Source of the DNA: Desulfosporosinus acidiphilus SJ4
Lineage (GTDB): Bacteria > Bacillota > Desulfitobacteriia > Desulfitobacteriales > Desulfitobacteriaceae
Reading direction: 5' to 3'
DNA: 64,000 nucleotides
Assembly (NCBI RefSeq): GCF_000255115.2
Contig: NC_018068.1
Span: 2,823,977-2,887,976, forward strand
The notes beneath the pieces were generated by a model. The model saw only the letters and a program-made list of their open reading frames with translations. It was not told where the DNA came from and did not search any database. Below, piece by piece: positions 42,856-51,945 of this stretch (positions are counted from its first letter, which is position 1; each line of letters begins with the position of its first letter). The translations under genes and the position numbers were made by a program.

Positions 42856-43824
42856 TTATTTCGTGCCCTCCGGCATTACCACAAAGGCGGTCGGTAAATA
42901 GCGTTCACCAGCCCAATCCCAAAGCTTGTTAATTACTTTTCCGTTATAGTAAAGCTCGGAAGAAGAGCCCCCATCCAGGTTAGCCGCATTAACTGCCCCA
43001 TAATCCCGGAAGAGATTATAGACATCGCTCATTTTAGCCCCCCAACTCGAAAGCTGGCGACCGTCAATAACAACGAGAATTATCGTACCATCCTCTTTCT
43101 GACCAATAGCCGTGCGAGGTGCAACTCCCCATTCTGAGTCCTTAAATTCACACCGTTTTCCGTCCTTTATTAATGGCGGCCAGAAAAACACTGCTTCCTG
43201 GATGTTTTTCTTTTTAATATCTTCCGCCGTAAGTTGTCCCACAATTAGTTTGCCTTCCTTATCTAAAGCTACGATGTCCGTGCTATTATTGCCTATGTTA
43301 TTTTGTAAAATTTCCCCGTTATGGACCGTTAGACCGTCAGGAAAGCCCCCGTTGCCGGCACCGTTAGGATCAGCAAAGCCCCCGCCATTTATTCCTGCAA
43401 CAGCACCGGTGTCTTTAACAAAGTCACTGACTCGTTCCCCTTTAACACCTAATTCTTTGGTCACAGCAACTTTTATCCGTTTAGGGTCCTTGATGAGCAT
43501 TACTTTTCCTTTGAAAGTCTTGCCTTTAATTGTATCTATCGTAATTCCTGCAGAGGCATCTGTTTCGGTAGTCTGAACGGGGCCATCAGAAGCAAAATTT
43601 GCATTATTATATTGGTCTACAAGTTCACTTATTTGCTGATCAGAAAGAAAAGCCTTAACAACCTGAGGATGCCGTGAGGTTAATACGGAACCCACCGCTA
43701 TTGTTTTAGTGGCATCAAAGGGTCCCCAGAAAATTATAAAAGGAGCAAGGATTATTGAGAAAACAGCATTGAATAGGAGAAAGACTAAAATCCTAATGAG
43801 TCGTATCTTTCTTTTCTTGCTCAT
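42856..43824 (-). CDS. Phosphodiester glycosidase (NAGPA-domain) family protein
   Basis: The 322-residue protein has an N-terminal membrane anchor (ILVFLLFNAVFSIILAPFIIFWGPF) and a NAGPA domain: AVAGINGGGFADPNG near 140, APRTAIGQKEDGTIILVVIDGRQ near 240, and NLDGGSSSELYYNGKVIN near 280. These motifs mark phosphodiester glycosidases related to the human uncovering enzyme and bacterial exopolysaccharide proteins. GGGAGG precedes the ATG. It lies nine bases after the M56-glycosidase fusion gene and its domain is a close paralogue of the fused one. Confidence 0.88.
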   Translation of the reverse strand: MSKKRKIRLIRILVFLLFNAVFSIILAPFIIFWGPFDATKTIAVGSVLTSRHPQVVKAFLSDQQISELVDQYNNANFASDGPVQTTETDASAGITIDTIKGKTFKGKVMLIKDPKRIKVAVTKELGVKGERVSDFVKDTGAVAGINGGGFADPNGAGNGGFPDGLTVHNGEILQNNIGNNSTDIVALDKEGKLIVGQLTAEDIKKKNIQEAVFFWPPLIKDGKRCEFKDSEWGVAPRTAIGQKEDGTIILVVIDGRQLSSWGAKMSDVYNLFRDYGAVNAANLDGGSSSELYYNGKVINKLWDWAGERYLPTAFVVMPEGTK

Positions 43825-43833
43825 AATACCTCC

Positions 43834-45672
43834 CTAAGAAACAATAAATGCTGTGGGAAGATAGCGTTCACCATAGAGACTCGAAAGTCGGTTCTGAACT
43901 TTACCTTGATAAACCATCTCTGAAGAGGAACCGCCATCAAGGTTTACCGCGTTGACTGCCTGATAATCAGCAAAAACTTTCGTAAGGTCACGTAAGGTCG
44001 CCCCTAGACTCCAGGTTGGTTGTCTCCCATCAATAACAACAAAAATGACGGTTCCATCTGCCCTTTGCCCAATACCTGTCCTGGGAGCAATTCCCCAGCC
44101 ACCGTCTCCTGAGATTACAGCTTTGCCATTAACTATAAGGTTGGGGCTGAATGTTGCCACTTCGCGCAGGTTGCTCTTCAGCAGTTTTTTTGCTGTCATA
44201 TTGCCCGCTACGAGTTTCCCCTGCTCATCAAATCCGACAATATTAACGGCTTTGTCCCCTACATCGTTATAGACTATTTTCCCGTCATGCATAATTAAAC
44301 CCTCAGGAAAAGCACCGGTTCCTTGACCATTAGGGTCAGCGAATCCTCCGGCATTAATCCCAGCAATAGCTCCCTTATCTTTGACAAGATCACTAATTCT
44401 TTCTCCTTTGACACCAATATTTTTAGTAATAGCCAATTGAACTCGTTTCGGATCCTTAATCAGCATCACTTTTCCTTTGTAAGTGGGACCGGTAATATCC
44501 TCTATTTTAATTCCTGAACTTAAATCATTGGACTCAGGGAGTACATAGCTATTCCTAGCTTCGTTGCTTTCAGCAACTATCGGCTCAGCGTTCATTACAG
44601 GACCGGTTAATGTTGCCACAGCAATTACGCCAATAATTGCCGCGCTTAACAATATCCATTTAACCGAAGTATGCTTGGGTTTTGCAATGAGCAGAAGTCT
44701 CCTCTTGATTTGAGATTTTGATCCGCCCAAACTTGCTATGCTTGCCATTCTGGGACTGGCCGAGTATGTCTCAGCTAATCTGATCAGCGTATTAGCATAG
44801 TCGTAGGATTGCTCAGGGGCAAGGCGAGATAATACAGAAGCATCACAGGCCGTCTCCTGATCTTCTTTCATTCGTAAAAAAGCATACCATATTAACGGGT
44901 TAAACCAGTGAATTACGACTAATAACTGAGCCAGCAAGTTAACCCATAGATCTTTTCGTTTATAGTGCAATAACTCGTGCAATAAAATATAATTCATCTG
45001 TTCTGAATCAAATGTTTGCTCAAATCCAAGGGGCAATAAGATACGTGGATGAAGCAAGCCAAATAAAGACGGACTATTTACATATCTCGTTGTAATCAAG
45101 GGAATCTCCGCTTTGATCTTTAAATCCAATTTGAGTTTATGGAAATTCGTGAGCAGCCTTTGGTCGCTAATCGAATGATTTTCAATCGTTGCCGAAAACC
45201 GTTTATTCGTTATGACTGTGAAAAGTGACAATATCAGAACTCCAGAGGACCAAATTATGTACGTCAATTGAATAACTATGGGAATATCGCTGCTTAATAA
45301 ACGATTTGTCGGGGGGATGATGGTCTTACTGTCCTTGCTCATTTCTATAGGATTTTTATCCAAATTAGCCTGAAGACTTTTAACCATTGCAGAATAAGGC
45401 ATGTAAGGGTGGTTAAAAGCGTCGGCCATACTTTGCTGTAATTCAGACGAATGGAGAATGTTATACACACTGACAGGACTTGTAGGGGTCCAAGGCAAGA
45501 GTAAACTTAGGAGCAAACTTGACCAAAGCAAATATTGAAAGCGAGCTCCTATTTTAAATCGAAGTATATATTTAAATCCCAGCAAAAAAATCATAAAGAT
45601 GCTCGCTTTGGCAGATATCGTCAAAACCCAGTCAAAAAGGCTGAGATAATTAACCAAACGTTGCGTTAGCAT
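43834..45672 (-). CDS. BlaR1-like M56 peptidase fused to a phosphodiester glycosidase domain
   Basis: The 612-residue protein has BlaR1/MecR1-type membrane helices with the zinc protease motif LLHELLHYKRKDLWVN near 230, a second Glu in EDQETACDASVLSR, and a transmembrane helix near 340. Instead of a penicillin-binding sensor, the C-terminal part (about 380-612) is a NAGPA domain: AIAGINAGGFADPNGQGTG, APRTGIGQRADGTVIFVVIDGRQ and NLDGGSSSEMVY. The ATG at 45672 lies one base after the blaI stop (TGAGATG), behind AAGGAGG. The sensor domain swap suggests it reads a wall or exopolysaccharide ligand. Confidence 0.9.
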   Translation of the reverse strand: MLTQRLVNYLSLFDWVLTISAKASIFMIFLLGFKYILRFKIGARFQYLLWSSLLLSLLLPWTPTSPVSVYNILHSSELQQSMADAFNHPYMPYSAMVKSLQANLDKNPIEMSKDSKTIIPPTNRLLSSDIPIVIQLTYIIWSSGVLILSLFTVITNKRFSATIENHSISDQRLLTNFHKLKLDLKIKAEIPLITTRYVNSPSLFGLLHPRILLPLGFEQTFDSEQMNYILLHELLHYKRKDLWVNLLAQLLVVIHWFNPLIWYAFLRMKEDQETACDASVLSRLAPEQSYDYANTLIRLAETYSASPRMASIASLGGSKSQIKRRLLLIAKPKHTSVKWILLSAAIIGVIAVATLTGPVMNAEPIVAESNEARNSYVLPESNDLSSGIKIEDITGPTYKGKVMLIKDPKRVQLAITKNIGVKGERISDLVKDKGAIAGINAGGFADPNGQGTGAFPEGLIMHDGKIVYNDVGDKAVNIVGFDEQGKLVAGNMTAKKLLKSNLREVATFSPNLIVNGKAVISGDGGWGIAPRTGIGQRADGTVIFVVIDGRQPTWSLGATLRDLTKVFADYQAVNAVNLDGGSSSEMVYQGKVQNRLSSLYGERYLPTAFIVS

Positions 45673-45673
45673 C

Positions 45674-46048
45674 TCATTCCTCCTTTTTTTCAAGGAGTTG
45701 CTTCAGCTCTTCAATTTCGTCTTGAGAAAGTTTTTCTTCTTTAAGGAAAGTAACTAGCATAGGCTTTAATGCTCCGCCAAAAACGCGAGTAAGAAATGAT
45801 TTGCTCTCGGCTTTGATGCACTCTTCCTCTGTTACTAACGGATAGTAGCTATATGATCTTCCCTCTTCTTGAAACCCAAGCACTCCTTTTCTAACAAGCC
45901 TTCCGATTAAGGTCTTAATTGTGTTCGGTTTCCAATCTGTCGTTTGTTCTAAAGCCTTAACAATTTCATTAGCGCTGCATGGTGCTGACGACCAACATAT
46001 TTTCATAACTACCCATTCAGCATCAGATATATTAGGTATATTAACCAA
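45674..46048 (-). CDS. blaI: BlaI/MecI-family transcriptional repressor
   Basis: The 124-residue winged-helix protein has ISDAEWVVMKICW near residue 7 and NTIKTLIGRLVRKGVLGFQEEGRSYSYYP near 42, both classical BlaI features. The start is TTG at 46048 behind GGAAG. It is the first gene of the operon with the M56-fusion gene, and two TACA-N2-TGTA operators lie just upstream. By analogy it should be cleaved by the M56 protease when the sensor domain binds its ligand. Confidence 0.92.
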   Translation of the reverse strand: MVNIPNISDAEWVVMKICWSSAPCSANEIVKALEQTTDWKPNTIKTLIGRLVRKGVLGFQEEGRSYSYYPLVTEEECIKAESKSFLTRVFGGALKPMLVTFLKEEKLSQDEIEELKQLLEKKEE

Positions 46049-46092
46049 GTTATCGTATCTTCCTTTCTTAAAACATATACCATTTCTGTTAA

Positions 46093-46131
46093 GTTTACAG
46101 ATGTAGTTGAACTAATATTACATCTGTAAAC
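46093..46131. promoter_or_regulatory. Pair of BlaI-type operators
   Basis: GTTTACAGATGTA at 46093-46105 and ATTACATCTGTAAAC at 46117-46131 each contain a TACA-N2-TGTA dyad and are inverted relative to each other. They overlap and follow the -10 element of the blaI promoter, the classical arrangement for repression by BlaI/MecI. Confidence 0.85.
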
Positions 46132-46143
46132 GTTCGTTGTCAA
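46115..46143 (-). promoter_or_regulatory. Sigma-A promoter of the blaI operon
   Basis: A perfect TTGACA (46143-46138), a 17-base spacer and TAATAT (46120-46115) on the minus strand. The spacer and -10 lie within the distal operator. Confidence 0.85.
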
Positions 46144-46182
46144 TATAATCTCTCTAATTGACCTAGAGAAACCGCCTTCATC

Positions 46183-46378
46183 CAATCGTGAGACTCCCCC
46201 CCTTCTATAAGCGGGAGTGGTCCCCGTTCTCTGCTTCGGTGGGGTCGTCGCGTCCATCCTTCAGCGGGATAGGATTTTTTATTGGTTAGGCATTTTCGGT
46301 GAAACTTTCCGCAGGACACTTTCGTCACCGAAGCCCCGATGGTCAGCATTTAGCTGAACGAGTTTACTTGTTCAGCTT
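46183..46378 (-). repeat. Dispersed non-coding repeat, long form
   Basis: Read on the minus strand it begins near AAACTCGTTCAGCTAAATGC and ends in CTCACGATTGGATGAA. The same ends bound a shorter element at 61134-61262, with different interiors. The interior has several hairpins, including a terminal ACTCCCGC-type stem. A remnant of an IS200/IS605-type right end or a structured mobile RNA is possible. No transposase frame was found. Confidence 0.55.
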
Positions 46379-46391
46379 TGCATAAAGAAGT

Positions 46392-46431
46392 ATTCATCAG
46401 TGATGCCGCTAATCGGCATGGTGGTCTGATA
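46392..46431. repeat. Short hairpin repeat, copy 2
   Basis: Matches copy 1 at 41242-41280 except for one substitution in the loop and one or two changes near GGTCTGATA. It again lies just beyond a minus-strand terminator. Confidence 0.8.
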
Positions 46432-46439
46432 TAATAAAA

Positions 46440-46467
46440 CGGCCAAAAGCACAAGGCATTTTGGCCG
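46440..46467 (-). terminator. Terminator of the amino-acid permease gene
   Basis: Perfect stem CGGCCAAAA/TTTTGGCCG with a 10-base loop. On the minus strand it is followed by TTTTATTATATC, about 55 bases after the stop. Confidence 0.85.
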
Positions 46468-46522
46468 CAATTCCTAGAGTTATACTCTATTAACATTACC
46501 CTGATCACGTATCAAATTCTGA

Positions 46523-47887
46523 TCACGAATTAGCGTATTTTTTATTTGAATTCAGGATCATTCCAAGAACCATTATAACTGCGAAAATTATGAGGTAGTA
46601 TATAATTTCCTTACTATGAGCGTAACAAGCAGCTACCACCATGAAAACACAGGCACAAACTGCCAGGAAAGGCATAACAAAACGCTTAAAAAAGCTGAGT
46701 GATTTTTCTTTGGCCATCATCATAATGAAGATGGGAATATACATGGCATAGATGGTAACAATAGGAAGTTCAGAACTATCGAAACTAAAGGGTCCAAACC
46801 AAGAAACAGGTGTTAAATTGGCGCCAAAGAAATAAAGAAGCCATAAACCGCTTAACAAGAGCGCAAAAATTGATGAGTTCGTCGGCATATTAGTATTTTG
46901 GTCAATGCTTTTAAACATTTCAGGTTTAGGACCTGCATTTCGAGCTGCCAGTGAGTAGAACCCCCGCGTACAACCCAACATCAAGCCATTAAGAGTACCG
47001 AGACAAGAAATAACCACGAAAACAAAGAGTACAATCCCGCCCGCGTTGGAGAAAACAGTCGAAAACGCTATCTTGGCTCCGGTTTCGCCGCCTTTCATCA
47101 TAATGCTATTTTTAACAGCTCCGGCCAGGCCAGTGTAATAAAGAATATAGATAAGGACTACAAACAGTGTTCCGAAGGTAAGAGCGCGAGGCAGATTTTT
47201 CTTGGCATCCTTCAACTCTGCATTGATACTGGTGGCAATAATCCATCCTTCGTAAGCGAAAGCGGTAGCAACAACAGCCGTAAATAAAGGATTACTGCTC
47301 GATGCATTGGCGATCGGACCACTTGTAAAATTGCTGATCAGGATACCATTTTTGAGACCAACAATGGTTCCGAAAACAGCCATGAGAACTAAAGGAATAA
47401 TTTTGATGATCGTTGTTGAGACCTGGAACTTTCCGGCAAGCTTTGGAGAAAGAGCGTTAAGTGCATAGCTCGCTACTAAGAAAAAACCGGATAAAGCCAT
47501 AGCTTCACCGCCAACAATGTTCCAACCCAACAATACGCAGGTATATCTTGCCGAAACCCAAGCAAGTACGGAAGTAAGCGTTGGATAATAAATAACTGCC
47601 ATAAACCATCCGACAAAATAGCCATATTTACTTCCCAGAGCAACCTCCGCATAGTCAACAATTCCATTGACTTTTTCGTAGCGCGTTGCCATAATCGCGA
47701 AGACATAAGCACATACAACCATGATAATGCCGCCGATGATCCAAGCCAAAATACCGAGGGGAAGATTTCCGCCGGTTGCAACTAGGATTTTTTCGGCTTT
47801 AAAAAACACACCGCTGCCGATTACAATACCAATAACCATGGCAATAGCGGTCAAAAGGCCGTACCTCTTCTGCAGTTCTTGTTCCAT
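46523..47887 (-). CDS. APC-family amino-acid permease
   Basis: The 454-residue protein has about twelve hydrophobic helices and opens with MVIGIVIGSGVFFKAEKIL, the helix I signature of APC/LAT transporters (GSGVFF). AYEGWIIATSINAELKDAKKNLPRALTFG near 215-245 is the typical APC cytoplasmic loop. The C-terminus is a further pair of helices. No neighbour defines its substrate. Confidence 0.9.
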   Translation of the reverse strand: MEQELQKRYGLLTAIAMVIGIVIGSGVFFKAEKILVATGGNLPLGILAWIIGGIIMVVCAYVFAIMATRYEKVNGIVDYAEVALGSKYGYFVGWFMAVIYYPTLTSVLAWVSARYTCVLLGWNIVGGEAMALSGFFLVASYALNALSPKLAGKFQVSTTIIKIIPLVLMAVFGTIVGLKNGILISNFTSGPIANASSSNPLFTAVVATAFAYEGWIIATSINAELKDAKKNLPRALTFGTLFVVLIYILYYTGLAGAVKNSIMMKGGETGAKIAFSTVFSNAGGIVLFVFVVISCLGTLNGLMLGCTRGFYSLAARNAGPKPEMFKSIDQNTNMPTNSSIFALLLSGLWLLYFFGANLTPVSWFGPFSFDSSELPIVTIYAMYIPIFIMMMAKEKSLSFFKRFVMPFLAVCACVFMVVAACYAHSKEIIYYLIIFAVIMVLGMILNSNKKYANS

Positions 47888-48337
47888 TATTTAATCTTTC
47901 CTTTGCTAAATAATATCCAACAATTAATACGGTATGTAGATCGACAGCATTAATTCTCCTAACCATTAACCTTAGTTAATGGATATTATTTGTGAAGGCT
48001 TAATCTTTCTCGGAAATTCAGAAATATGTGTCAAATGGTGATTACCGTGCCAGGCATATAATGTTATTACTTTATCCCCCCTACCCTACTCTAGTCACAA
48101 TTTCAATCACCGTTTAAAACAACCACAAGACTTAATACACTTTCCTTACAACGAAGGCTTCTGACAAATAAAGCTCAAGAGAATGCTTGTCAAATCGCAT
48201 ACTATACAATAGTAACAAAAAAACCTCCTGTGATGCAACATTATAATCTGACTGCTCAGAGTTTAATTCAGAAAAAACATATCTCTAGTTCGCTATAGAG
48301 CCAGAATCCTACTATTTTGCAATATCCATGGAAGAAA
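47888..48337. other. Intergenic gap with no recognised feature
   Basis: No credible frame, RNA gene or repeat was seen in these 450 bases. It must contain the permease promoter, but no clear -35/-10 pair stood out. Confidence 0.4.
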
Positions 48338-48732
48338 TTAGTTTAATCCAAACCACTCATTCAATTGGTTAAGTACTATGCCAAAAGTTTTCTCCAGTAA
48401 AAAAATGTCACTGTGTAATGCAGCTTCTACAAAATTCACTTTCGTCTCTGAAAGTGATAGTTTTTGACATGCATGTACTATCTCGGGAATATCCCGCGAA
48501 CCAAATATAATTGACGTTTGCCGCCCCATGGCCGCGTAAATCAATGACACAAGACTTCAATCCTATTTCCGCAATCCGCCAAGCAAAACCTAAGTGTTCC
48601 TTCCTTGCACCCGCCGTAACCGTGAAGGATTACAGCAGTACCGCAGGGACTCGCTGGAGAGATTATAACGCTTGGAATCTTAATTCCATTCGCTTGAATT
48701 GTATGTCGTTCTATTTTAATTATTTGTCGCTT
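48338..48732 (-). pseudogene. Frameshifted alpha/beta-hydrolase remnant
   Basis: Three pieces in different frames read as one degraded hydrolase. KIPSVIISPASPCGTAVILHGYGGCKEG is the oxyanion loop; HLGFAWRIAEIGLKSCVIDLRGHG is the next strand-turn; and IIFGSRDIPEIVHACQKLSL...ALHSDIFLLEKTFG is the acid/His end. The nucleophile elbow (GxSxG) is missing, so there was an internal deletion as well as frameshifts. No start codon remains. Confidence 0.75.
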
Positions 48733-48935
48733 TTAACCGCTAAAGGTGTATCCAGGACGATTTAGTTATATAATGAACTGTACTGGTAAATGTTGTTGAA
48801 TTCAAAACAACAATCTATCGACTTCTTTTTCCGGAAAACACGATATAGCTTGGCATCAGGATTAGATGACATTATACTTAACGTTCCTAGGTGCTAATGT
48901 TAGGCAAATTAAAATAGTATGGAAGGAAGATTACA

Positions 48936-49358
48936 TTGAGCTTTTTATTTTTACTCTGGGGTGGGATATTTTTAGGGTTGATGGTGAGCATGAATGGCCA
49001 GTTAGCCATGTTTCTCAATATATTTGAAGTTAGCTTTATTGTCCATATCACCGGCGCAATACTTTTAATAAGCTATATTAAACTACTTAAAAAGGAAAAG
49101 ATCTCTATAATTGGTGCACCTCTTTATGTTTATTTCGTTGGATTTTTAGGCGTAGCCATTGTTGCCGCCAGCAGCCTTTGTGCCAAATATATAGGAGCTG
49201 CTACAACCATGGCACTGTCCGTAACCGGTCAGTTATTTGTTTCAACAATCATTGATCACTTTGGATGGTTCCATGTATCTATTGTTAAATTTCACCCCAA
49301 GCGTATTCCGGCGTACGGAATTATTTTGGCAGGATTACTTTTAATGATTTACTCGTGA
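48936..49358 (+). CDS. YdcZ/DUF606-type small DMT transporter subunit A
   Basis: The 140-residue protein has four or five hydrophobic helices with the half-DMT pattern GGIFLGLMVSMNGQLAMFLN near 10 and GAATTMALSVTGQLFVSTIIDHFGWF near 90. The start is TTG at 48936 behind GGAAG. It is followed 16 bases later by a paralogue. Such pairs are usually heterodimeric drug/metabolite transporters. The cargo is unknown. Confidence 0.8.
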   Translation: MSFLFLLWGGIFLGLMVSMNGQLAMFLNIFEVSFIVHITGAILLISYIKLLKKEKISIIGAPLYVYFVGFLGVAIVAASSLCAKYIGAATTMALSVTGQLFVSTIIDHFGWFHVSIVKFHPKRIPAYGIILAGLLLMIYS

Positions 49359-49374
49359 TAAAAGGAGAATTACA

Positions 49375-49842
49375 ATGTTGATTTTCGCGATTCTAGCACT
49401 AACAATTGGTGCCGTCAATGTTATTAACCTGATGGTAAACCTTCAAGCTAAAATTGCTTTAGGTACAGCCAACGGAACACTAATTAACTATTTGGAAGCA
49501 TCTGTAATATCCTTTCTGCTTGTCCTTTTTACAGGTGAAATCAAACTGACAAATCTACTCTATCTCAAATCAATCCCGACTGTTTATTTTTTGGGTGGCA
49601 TTTTTGGACTCATATCCATGGTATTGGTCCTGCATGGTCTGGCCATATCCCGAATTTCGTATGCTACTGTAGTAGTTCTGATTGGTCAACTAGGCGCAGG
49701 ATTTCTTATCGATACTTTTATATCAGGAAAAATTATTCCCTTAAAAATCATTGGAATCTCAATGGTAGTGATTGGCGTATTCTTGGATAAATTTCTTATA
49801 AATAGCCAAAGAGAAGATTCTACTTCTTTAGGTTCACCTTAA
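49375..49842 (+). CDS. YdcZ/DUF606-type small DMT transporter subunit B
   Basis: The 155-residue protein is a second half-DMT unit: INLMVNLQAKIALGTANGTLINYLEAS near 20 and RISYATVVVLIGQLGAGFLIDTFISG near 100. AAAGGAGAAT precedes the ATG. Opposite membrane charge bias to subunit A is expected but was not measured. Confidence 0.8.
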   Translation: MLIFAILALTIGAVNVINLMVNLQAKIALGTANGTLINYLEASVISFLLVLFTGEIKLTNLLYLKSIPTVYFLGGIFGLISMVLVLHGLAISRISYATVVVLIGQLGAGFLIDTFISGKIIPLKIIGISMVVIGVFLDKFLINSQREDSTSLGSP

Positions 49843-50088
49843 TTTTACATCTTGCAACAACACTAAGACAGTTTAACATTTTACGACGAGAAGACTCCCG
49901 CCTTCTTTAGTTGGTGAGATAAATCGCAGCCCCAGCGGTATTTTTATCGAAGGTTTGTTACAAAATAAAGCGCCCCCTATTTTTAAGAGACGCCTGTAAA
50001 ATCAGCGACATAAGCTTGTGGAGAATTCAAATTGAGCTATCATCTTGAGTAAATCATCAACGCTATAGTTCTTCTGAAATCAGCCTTT

Positions 50089-50253
50089 CTAACTAATTTT
50101 CCTAATATTTAAGTCGTTATACATATTTATTAATGAATCAAGCCTCTGGCTAAGCTGAATAACATCAGGATCTGAAAGCGGTTTATTCAGACCCAATATA
50201 TTTAATTTTTCTCTCACAATCTCGATTAATTTTAATATCTCAATAAGACTCAT
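50089..50253 (-). CDS. Spo0E-family aspartyl-phosphate phosphatase-like protein
   Basis: The short protein (about 54 residues) has IEIVREKLN near 8 and the family signature SQRLDSLINMY near 36, where SQxLDxLI is diagnostic of Spo0E-like phosphatases that dephosphorylate Spo0A-P. Start choice is uncertain: ATG at 50253 or 50259; a longer frame to 50358 lacks a site. It supports a spore-forming host. It stands alone in its region. Confidence 0.7.
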   Translation of the reverse strand: MSLIEILKLIEIVREKLNILGLNKPLSDPDVIQLSQRLDSLINMYNDLNIRKIS

Positions 50254-50713
50254 TACCATTCCACTCCACTTGACAGATTTAAACAAAATCTCAACACAAC
50301 AATTGCTATTATATTCCATAAATTGTTGAGAAGCAACGAATCCGACAATATCTGTCATAGTGAGTTTTTATGCGAATCTCGCCTGCCTATAATTCGCTAA
50401 GACATGCTTCAGGCAAGCCAAAATCCATGTCTCAAGGACTTCTTATTAGCGATACCCCCCCGATAGGCGTGAGTCCATATACATTGAAATTTTTTATTCT
50501 GAAGTAACAATTTACTCTTTCTATTTAAGTTCGGCGTACTTACGGTGATCAGCTTTATTTTTTATTCTTAGTTGAATAGTAACCTGAATAATGTTAAGGT
50601 TTTGTGAAATCATTTAATCCCATTAGAATAATTTATGGATTAGTGTTAATATAAGTAGTAGCTAAATTCTATTTCATATTTTCGATAGCAAACATGAAAG
50701 AGGTGTGAGATTA
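50254..50713. other. Intergenic gap between Spo0E-like and Bax-inhibitor-like genes
   Basis: No gene, RNA or repeat could be supported here. Promoters for the two divergent neighbours should lie here, but neither was pinned down. Confidence 0.4.
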
Positions 50714-51430
50714 ATGTCTCCATTTAACAATTCGTCTCAGTATTATCAGGATCCCTATGTAATTGACTTGAAAAAAGTTAAAACAGTTTCATTGTCTCAG
50801 GTTATGGGTTTCTTATCCTTTATGTTCCTCGCTATGGCAGCAGGGGCATTCATGGTACCCCCTCAGTATTTTATGCCTGCAGCATTTCTGGAATTAGTTT
50901 TGATTTTCATTATCCCTATTTTTAATCAAAAAGCTGTAGTACGGGGAAATGATCCGGCCGCGGGTTTGACTGGCGGACTTGCTCTACTCTTCGCGGCATG
51001 TTCCGGAGTTGTTCTAGCCCCGATCGTTCAATCCTTAGCTGCAACATCTCAAGGGTTAGCTGTTCTTGGTCAGGCAGCTTTAGTCACATTTATTGTTTTT
51101 GCAGCTTTTGGCCTCTATGGAATTATGACGATGCGCAATCTCAACACCATGGCCAAAGCACTTTTTATTGGTGTATTAGTTCTAGTTGGAATATTGTTTC
51201 TTTCAATGTTCTTTAGCAGCTTTTTCAGCCCGTTTGGATTACTGATTGGTATTGGCGGCGCTATTCTTTTCGCCTTAATGACAGCTCTCGACTTTCAAAG
51301 AGCAAAATATAGTACTGCTGATAATGCTGTGTTAGTGACCTTAAGCATCTTTTTAGATTTTGTTAACCTGTTTACCTTTATCCTGAATATTTTTCTAATT
51401 GTCAGCGGCGGGGGCGGACGCAAACGTTAA
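50714..51430 (+). CDS. Bax inhibitor-1/YccA-family membrane protein
   Basis: The 238-residue protein has seven hydrophobic helices and late-loop motifs ALMTALDFQRAKY and LSIFLDFVNLFTFILNIFLIV near the C-terminus, typical of BI-1/YetJ-like pH-sensitive calcium leak proteins. The ATG at 50714 follows GAGGTG; the frame extends to a GTG at 50705. It ends with a basic GGGGRKR tail. The physiological role is unknown. Confidence 0.82.
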   Translation: MSPFNNSSQYYQDPYVIDLKKVKTVSLSQVMGFLSFMFLAMAAGAFMVPPQYFMPAAFLELVLIFIIPIFNQKAVVRGNDPAAGLTGGLALLFAACSGVVLAPIVQSLAATSQGLAVLGQAALVTFIVFAAFGLYGIMTMRNLNTMAKALFIGVLVLVGILFLSMFFSSFFSPFGLLIGIGGAILFALMTALDFQRAKYSTADNAVLVTLSIFLDFVNLFTFILNIFLIVSGGGGRKR

Positions 51431-51523
51431 GTCTACCTATTCATTAAAGGAAACTTTGTTTGCTCACAAAAAGGGGTCGTGTAAAAACTTAACTCAGAAA
51501 ACCAAAAGCGGGGCAAAATAGCC

Positions 51524-51568
51524 AAAGGCGTTATCATTTCACTACTATAGTGGAGTGACAACGCCTTT
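51524..51568 (+). terminator. Terminator-like hairpin after the Bax-inhibitor-like gene
   Basis: AAAGGCGTT and AACGCCTTT flank a longer imperfect stem (TCATTTCACT with AGTGGAGTGA) around ACTAT, followed by CTTTAG. Its right arm is also part of the dispersed repeat that recurs at 61149-61225. Confidence 0.6.
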
Positions 51569-51630
51569 CTTTAGTGATTAGGGAAGCAAACGTGGGGATG
51601 CAAAGCGGGGGCCAACAGGTTTCGGCACAG
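51553..51630 (+). repeat. Dispersed repeat, plus-strand copy
   Basis: The sequence starting GAGTGACAACGCCTTTCTTT and continuing GATTAGGGAAGCAAACG matches the minus strand of 61149-61225 at roughly four of five positions over about 75 bases. It is non-coding. Confidence 0.75.
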
Positions 51631-51945
51631 TCCCATTGGCTATTTGTACAAGATGCATAATTTTAATTAATAATGGTCTTCATTGTTACAATTATTACTA
51701 CACTCATATCAAGTTTATTGTAGTAAACATGGGTTATTTTACTTCTTTTATAAAACAATCTATTTAAAGTTAAAAAGCATTGTTTTACTTTTTTAAATAA
51801 TTTTGAAAAAGACATTTTATCTTTTTTCTCTCACCAAGTGCAGCAGGAATTTACATAATGGATAACGAATACACAACAATTGAATTCCGCACATTCAAAC
51901 TCGCGGAGAGCAAGAAAAAATATTAAGGAGGAAGAAAGGACAATC

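Noticed and set aside
46140-46349. Open frame of about 70 codons inside the dispersed repeat
   Set aside because: It coincides with the structured repeat and encodes a low-information, Arg-rich peptide without a ribosome binding site.
49883-49940. GACTCCCGCC-type sequence resembling the end of an IS200/IS605 element
   Set aside because: The match is short, with no partner end or transposase nearby. It was not strong enough to annotate.
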